Both the position numbers and the translations under genes were made by a program. From Apostichopus californicus (lineage: Eukaryota; Echinodermata; Holothuroidea; Aspidochirotida; Stichopodidae), in NCBI GenBank assembly GCA_020650975.1, contig JAIPMN010000755.1, forward strand, positions 1 to 64,000: a stretch of 64,000 bases of DNA, in the 5' to 3' direction. The stretch's first letter is position 1. Every line of letters begins with the position of its first letter. The notes under the pieces were generated by a model. The model was not told the DNA's origin. It worked only from the letters and a program-made list of their open reading frames with translations, and searched no databases. This document shows, in pieces, positions 59,401-64,000 of the stretch.

Positions 59401-60946
59401 CCAATCAAATGTTTCTATGTCAAACACATCAGCTCAGAATACCGAGAACTTGACTCATGTCGTAGGAAATGTACAGTAGATAAAGTTTGTACAAGCATTT
59501 AGACGTGTGTACTGTACAACTTTATGTACACATTGTGCAAAGGCTATAGAATTTTTACATTTCCAGAGGACTACATAATCGGTGTTTTCTTTTTCTAAGT
59601 ATAGGAAGCACAACAACAAATTACATCAATAAACATGTTTCAGCTTTGCAACGAGTATTAGTCACACCTCGGTAGCACAAACTGTTATTAAAGGTGGGAT
59701 TTTTGTGGTGTATGATGGTGAATATGTGATGCATTTTATGTACTTCCCAAATAGTGTGACTTTTGAAGAAGCTTATTCACTCAAGATAAATTGAAAACAG
59801 CTGCATCACTCTAGGAGATAAGCAATCACTGTACAGTCTATGGACATACATGTATAAACGATAAGGTCCATAACTAGGTGTTAGTTCTCTGATGATGTAC
59901 AAATAGTATGACACACATTAGTAAGATAATTGCTACAGTAATCACCCAGCTTATGTTTGCAGAGTGTGAAATTACAATGACTGAGTGAACAGGAAATGAT
60001 CCAAGAAAGAATATCATGTGATACCAGAGTTTTGATTAATATACCTGGTCTTTTCTTTGAAACTGGTATGGGAAAGTGTACAAAATGTGCATTCTGCTGT
60101 ATACATTTATGACAGAACACATTGCATGGATACATTCTACTAGTTACATCTGTTACCCTAGAATCTATTGAGCTGCTCTATAAATTGTCAATGATTTTAT
60201 CATGACATCTGACAGTTAGATTTCAGTTGCAAATTATATTTACCAAGGTTAGTATATAGCCCTTTTACAATAGACTAACATTATAATATACATATCAATA
60301 TGCATGATGCATCATTTGCATATTCAATATCTTTGATGTCATTCAGCTGCGGTAATCTTTACCAACTCCTGTAGCATCATATCTGATTAGAAAAGTTTTA
60401 CTTTTATATTTGCCCTCTTGGACTGAGAACACTTTCAACCTTATACCGCAATGAGCTAGAAACATTGTTTCCAGAAGCTTACAATATCACCGTCAGTTGC
60501 TCAAGAACATGAAGTAAGAATATTTCTTGTACTCTTTATCACATACTTTACATTTACAATTGCACATTTTCCGCATATTATGTCATGCCATATACAACAT
60601 TTGGTTATCACTTTATAGAACCCATGCAATAAAGGGCTGCAAGCACAAAAAACTTCAAGTGTAGGTCTTTTACATTCATAGTAGATGTACAATGTATGCT
60701 GGTTACATCACAGCATCCATGCACAGTATAATCTTCGGTTGTTTCATCATAGCTGACAGTATATATATATAATGTAGGGATATACCTATTATCTATAAAG
60801 GCCTGTTACATCACAGCACTCTTGTAATGTAGGTAGACATGCATATTCAATTTGTTACAAGGTAAATTACTCTTTGCATAAAATGAAATGTTTCCGATTA
60901 TGCACATCGGTAACTAACACATAGAACAACCACAAGGAATGACTGA
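56415..60946. other. Convergent spacer PGAP2-UCHL3
   Basis: About 4.5 kb of AT-rich DNA with many small ORFs under 90 codons and no recognisable protein, RNA gene or repeat. It may include long 3' UTR sequence of either neighbour. Confidence 0.5.
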
Positions 60947-60952
60947 TTTATT
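60947..60952 (-). terminator. Candidate UCHL3 poly(A) signal
   Basis: TTTATT on the plus strand is AATAAA on the minus strand, about 117 nt downstream of the UCHL3 stop codon. Confidence 0.5.
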
Positions 60953-61068
60953 AAGTTGTTGCTAAACTGTCAATGGCTGTACATCTGAGCATCGCTGAAA
61001 CACAGAGACCAGGAATGAAGCAATAACAACCAAGCATGGCATTTTCAGGCTGTCCAGAGGCTATGGAA

Positions 61069-63885
61069 TTAGTCCTTCTTGGCGAGAGCCACCACAGTGA
61101 ATCGAACTTCATTCGGATCGTGTTTCATAAATTCCTGGCAAACTTTTGCTGCGTCCTACATGGAAACAGATAATAAGAGAACTGTAATACCAACCCAGAT
61201 TCAGGCATGATGAAGTCTTCTCTCTGAATAACCTTTACACATTGATCAAATGAGGTTCTTTCCAAGAGCACTGTCTACCAGATGCACCAACTGTAACATT
61301 ACAAACTTTATGTGGTACTTTCCAAATGCAGGCCACCAGTTGCACCAACTCTAACATTACAAACTTTATGACTATGAGGTTCTTTCCAAGACCAGGCCAC
61401 CAGTTGCACTAACTCTAACATACAAACTCTAGGACCATGAGGTACTTCTCTTTGCCTTAAAATCAAGCAGCTATTAGTTTTACTTGCTCACCTGATAACA
61501 ACATTAGCCTAGAGTTAATGTGTAAATTAGGCAGAAGCCACATTTGCTTGATTGTTTGCTCAGCATTGATTGATCAGCATAAGTGATGGTCTAAGTTTGG
61601 ACAAAATTACCCCGTTTTCTGATTTCTTTCTTTGAAGTATATACTCCCTAATATCTGTTTTGAGAATAATGCAACATACAAACAATACATACTTATCTAT
61701 ATACATATCTAGTGTTGATGTATTTGTGTAACAGGAAACTTAACTACCAAGCTGCAAAGTAATATACACAGTTTAATGACATTCATGGGCCTAACATTAA
61801 TGTAGCTGTATCAATTGTTCAACTATTTAGTTGTTCACGTTACTATGAATTTACTCAGTTTCAGTCACAAATACTCACAGCTTGTTCTAATTCTATTTTT
61901 TCCCCCCTATGAGCCCCTTCAGCTGAAATTTCCTGTTCTATTTGAGGAGAAACTTCACACCAATTTCCATTGTATTTTTATATGATTGGCTGAATAAATA
62001 TCTATCTATCTAAAATATCTATCTAGAGGTCGGTACAGATCAGACTACTCTACAAAAAAATATGAATAGATAAATTGAAAAAATTAATTACATTGAGGAA
62101 TGTATCAGCCGTGGTTGCTCCATGGTTGATAGGAAATTCCTTACGCCCATCCATCTCATAAATACACCCATCCTTGTTGATCAGAGCAATAAAATGATTG
62201 GTTACATGGTCTTCTGCTGAGGGAGCCTGAAATATAAGAGAAAGGGAGAATTTATTAGCAATGTGATAATCTACTTATAAAAATTACAAGATCTGCCGTT
62301 TGTATCCTAGAATGATGTTCTTACAACAACAATGGAAATAATACCTAAAAAAAAATTTTAAAAAGAAGAGCTCATAAAAAACACATATTACCATTACCAA
62401 TAATTGGTATACAGAATCAGGTGTGAATTTATGTAGGCAAGTATTCATCTGTGTTAGAGTGTCAATTATATTATATCACATTTAAATCCTGTACCCCACA
62501 AAGTACACTATTGCTCAAATCACCGGTAGAATATCTAAATCATCACATCACATGGATCAGAGTAATTATGAATCTATTTTATCTCACGTTGTAACTGTCT
62601 GTGATATTGGGCGGATGCGTCTAGTTAAGGGTGCTTAGATGCAAAACGACACTACACTTTGCATCCATATCGATGTGGCACAGTTACTGTCAACAACCCC
62701 TGCAGCACAAATGACCTTGCTCCACCCTGGTAAACATGGACCTTTGGAAACTGAGGGGTGTATACAGGGTGCCCTCTCCCTATACTGGTCTGGATCCCAA
62801 TTAAATGTTAAATAATTACAGGAGTAATTCAAACATTGAGGTTGAGATATGAACAATTTATGGAGAAAACACCCTAAAATTTACAAGTTTATGATTAGTA
62901 TGCAGTCAGTTTTTACCTTGAAAAATAATATCACTCTGTATAAAGAATCACTTTTCTCTCAAAGTAATATATGCTCAATGGAATGAAATAAAGTAGTAAC
63001 TTAATACATTGCACACTCAACAAGACAAATTTTTGTATAAAGTTCCATAAATAGCCTTGAAAAGATATGTTGTATTGGGACAAGACAGTTAACAGTAATA
63101 AATAGGTCTTTGTTCATATTTATGGTAGAAAGCTTACCTCTGTTTGTCCTTCTTGTGCACTCTCCTCATGGGCCACAGATAAACTTTTATCACCCTCCAT
63201 ATAAGTTGCCCTTTCATCTGGAGAGAGTGCTTTAGTTTTCTCAGCAAATTCTTTTAGAGGGCTTTCTAAAGGACAAGTTAATAACAGCATGTTAAGCATT
63301 TCCTTAGTTTAATGGAAAATGTGACAATGGAACACATTAATAGCGAGAATTGATTTATTGAATCAATCTTCTTTGTAGTAAGAATTCCTCAAAATGCAAA
63401 TTGTTGTAGAAATATTACATATTTCAGTGAATAAGCAAGTCAAATACTACAAAGAAAAAGAAAAACATTTTTTTTAAACTAGATATTTTTATACACATGA
63501 TCATCAACATGTATGATTCACTTAAACAAAGGATAGTGACACTTACTTTAAATACCTGATAGGCTGATACCAGCTGTAACAGTTTAAGGCTAGCCGCACA
63601 CTATACAAGTTGAGTTGCATCTTGCAAAGTCGTATAGTGTGCGGCTAGCTTAAGGCATTTCAAAGAAGGAGATAATTGTGATACAATAGCGCATATTTCA
63701 TCTACACATCTTTAATCTGCTGTCTTACCTAAGTTGACTTGTTCTTGTACATTCAATACAGCATGTAACAAGCCTACTGTTCCGCATGCATTCCCAATGG
63801 TCTGCTTCAGAAAGTAAACATCAGGACTGACAGTCTGACCATCTCTCTCTATTGCAATTAGTCTCTCCCTATCTGCTTTCTTAAT
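61069..63885 (-). CDS. UCHL3: Ubiquitin carboxyl-terminal hydrolase, UCHL3 type, last four exons, 5' partial
   Basis: Family C12 cysteine protease that removes small adducts from the ubiquitin (and, for UCHL3, NEDD8) C-terminus. Exons on the minus strand: 63885-63729, 63265-63138, 62226-62092, 61155-61069 (stop at 61071-61069); phases agree. Exon A has [20 protein letters not shown] with the catalytic Cys. Exon B has the active-site crossover loop region [14 protein letters not shown] and [11 protein letters not shown]. Exon C has the catalytic His in [13 protein letters not shown] and the Asp in [14 protein letters not shown]. The last exon gives [19 protein letters not shown] and ends ALAKKD. 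EGQTEAPS and INHG favour UCHL3, while DAAKVC recalls UCHL1, so an invertebrate pro-orthologue is possible. The N-terminal ubiquitin-binding exon(s) lie beyond 64000. Confidence 0.93.
61252..61445. repeat. Roughly 62-bp tandem repeat, three copies, UCHL3 last intron
   Basis: Units of the form GAGGTTCTTTCCAA...CACCAGTTGCACCAACTCTAACATTACAAACT occur near 61252, 61313 and 61376, about 85-90% alike by eye. Confidence 0.85.
63584..63653. mobile_element. Tiny hairpin MITE flanked by TTAA, UCHL3 intron
   Basis: GCTAGCCGCACACTATAC (63589-63606) is perfectly inverted at 63632-63649 around a 25-nt loop. TTAAG sits directly on both sides (63584-63588 and 63650-63654), which fits a TTAA target duplication as made by piggyBac/Kolobok-type transposases. 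No coding capacity. Confidence 0.7.
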
Positions 63886-64000
63886 CTATGAAAGAAAGAA
63901 ACCAATATCAGTCATGACCATCTCTTATTCTTTTAACCCCTTCCCTCCACCTCACCCCTCCCCCCCTGGTAACACATTGCATAATTCTATACACAGATTG

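Noticed and set aside
56415-60946. A hidden gene between PGAP2 and UCHL3
   Set aside because: All ORFs are under 90 codons, AT-driven and without motifs. No splice-linked pair of conserved exons was seen.

Overview
The window is nuclear DNA from an animal. Genes are split into many small exons with GT-AG introns, intergenic DNA is AT-rich, and there are LINE and SINE relics, MITE-like elements and many long G/C homopolymers. The protein set is conserved across metazoans. The repeat style suggests a marine invertebrate, possibly an echinoderm or other deuterostome, but nothing here fixes the species.

Five protein-coding genes can be supported. (1) 5462-7482 (+): the last two coding exons of a membrane-associated progesterone receptor component (PGRMC1/2); its first exon lies left of the window. 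(2) 17045-21973 (+): WBP4/FBP21, a spliceosomal WW-domain protein, complete at 303 aa in seven exons, with the start codon apparently split by intron 1. (3) 26414-46563 (-): PCF11, the CID-containing subunit of pre-mRNA cleavage factor II, 14 exons that join in frame to a 2,423-aa product. (4) 51189-56191 (+): PGAP2, the Golgi GPI-anchor lipid-remodelling protein, 279 aa in six exons. (5) 61069-63885 (-): the last four exons of a UCHL3-type ubiquitin C-terminal hydrolase; its N-terminal exons lie right of the window.

Layout: 1-8.4 kb is the PGRMC intron and 3' half. 8.4-16.9 kb is repeat-rich intergenic DNA with two LINE relics on the minus strand, a hammerhead-like motif, a TIR element and one copy of a dispersed repeat. 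17-22.5 kb is WBP4. 22.5-26.4 kb is the convergent gap to PCF11. 26.4-46.6 kb is PCF11, whose introns carry an array of roughly 140-bp units and a tandemly copied exon-end/donor segment. 46.6-51.2 kb is the divergent spacer between PCF11 and PGAP2, with three mobile-element relics including a 368-bp element that has a clean 9-bp target duplication. 51.2-56.2 kb is PGAP2, 56.2-61 kb a convergent spacer, and 61-64 kb UCHL3.

WBP4 (splicing) and PCF11 (3'-end formation) both act in nuclear mRNA maturation; the other genes do membrane/haem biology, GPI-anchor maturation and ubiquitin recycling. I see no operon-like logic and no clearly new multigene system. The most interesting items are local: extra splice-donor copies behind PCF11 exon 11, expanded DVDxR and SUMO-type motifs in PCF11, the split WBP4 start codon, and several small well-delimited transposon relics. 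All homology calls are from memory of the families; no searches were run.
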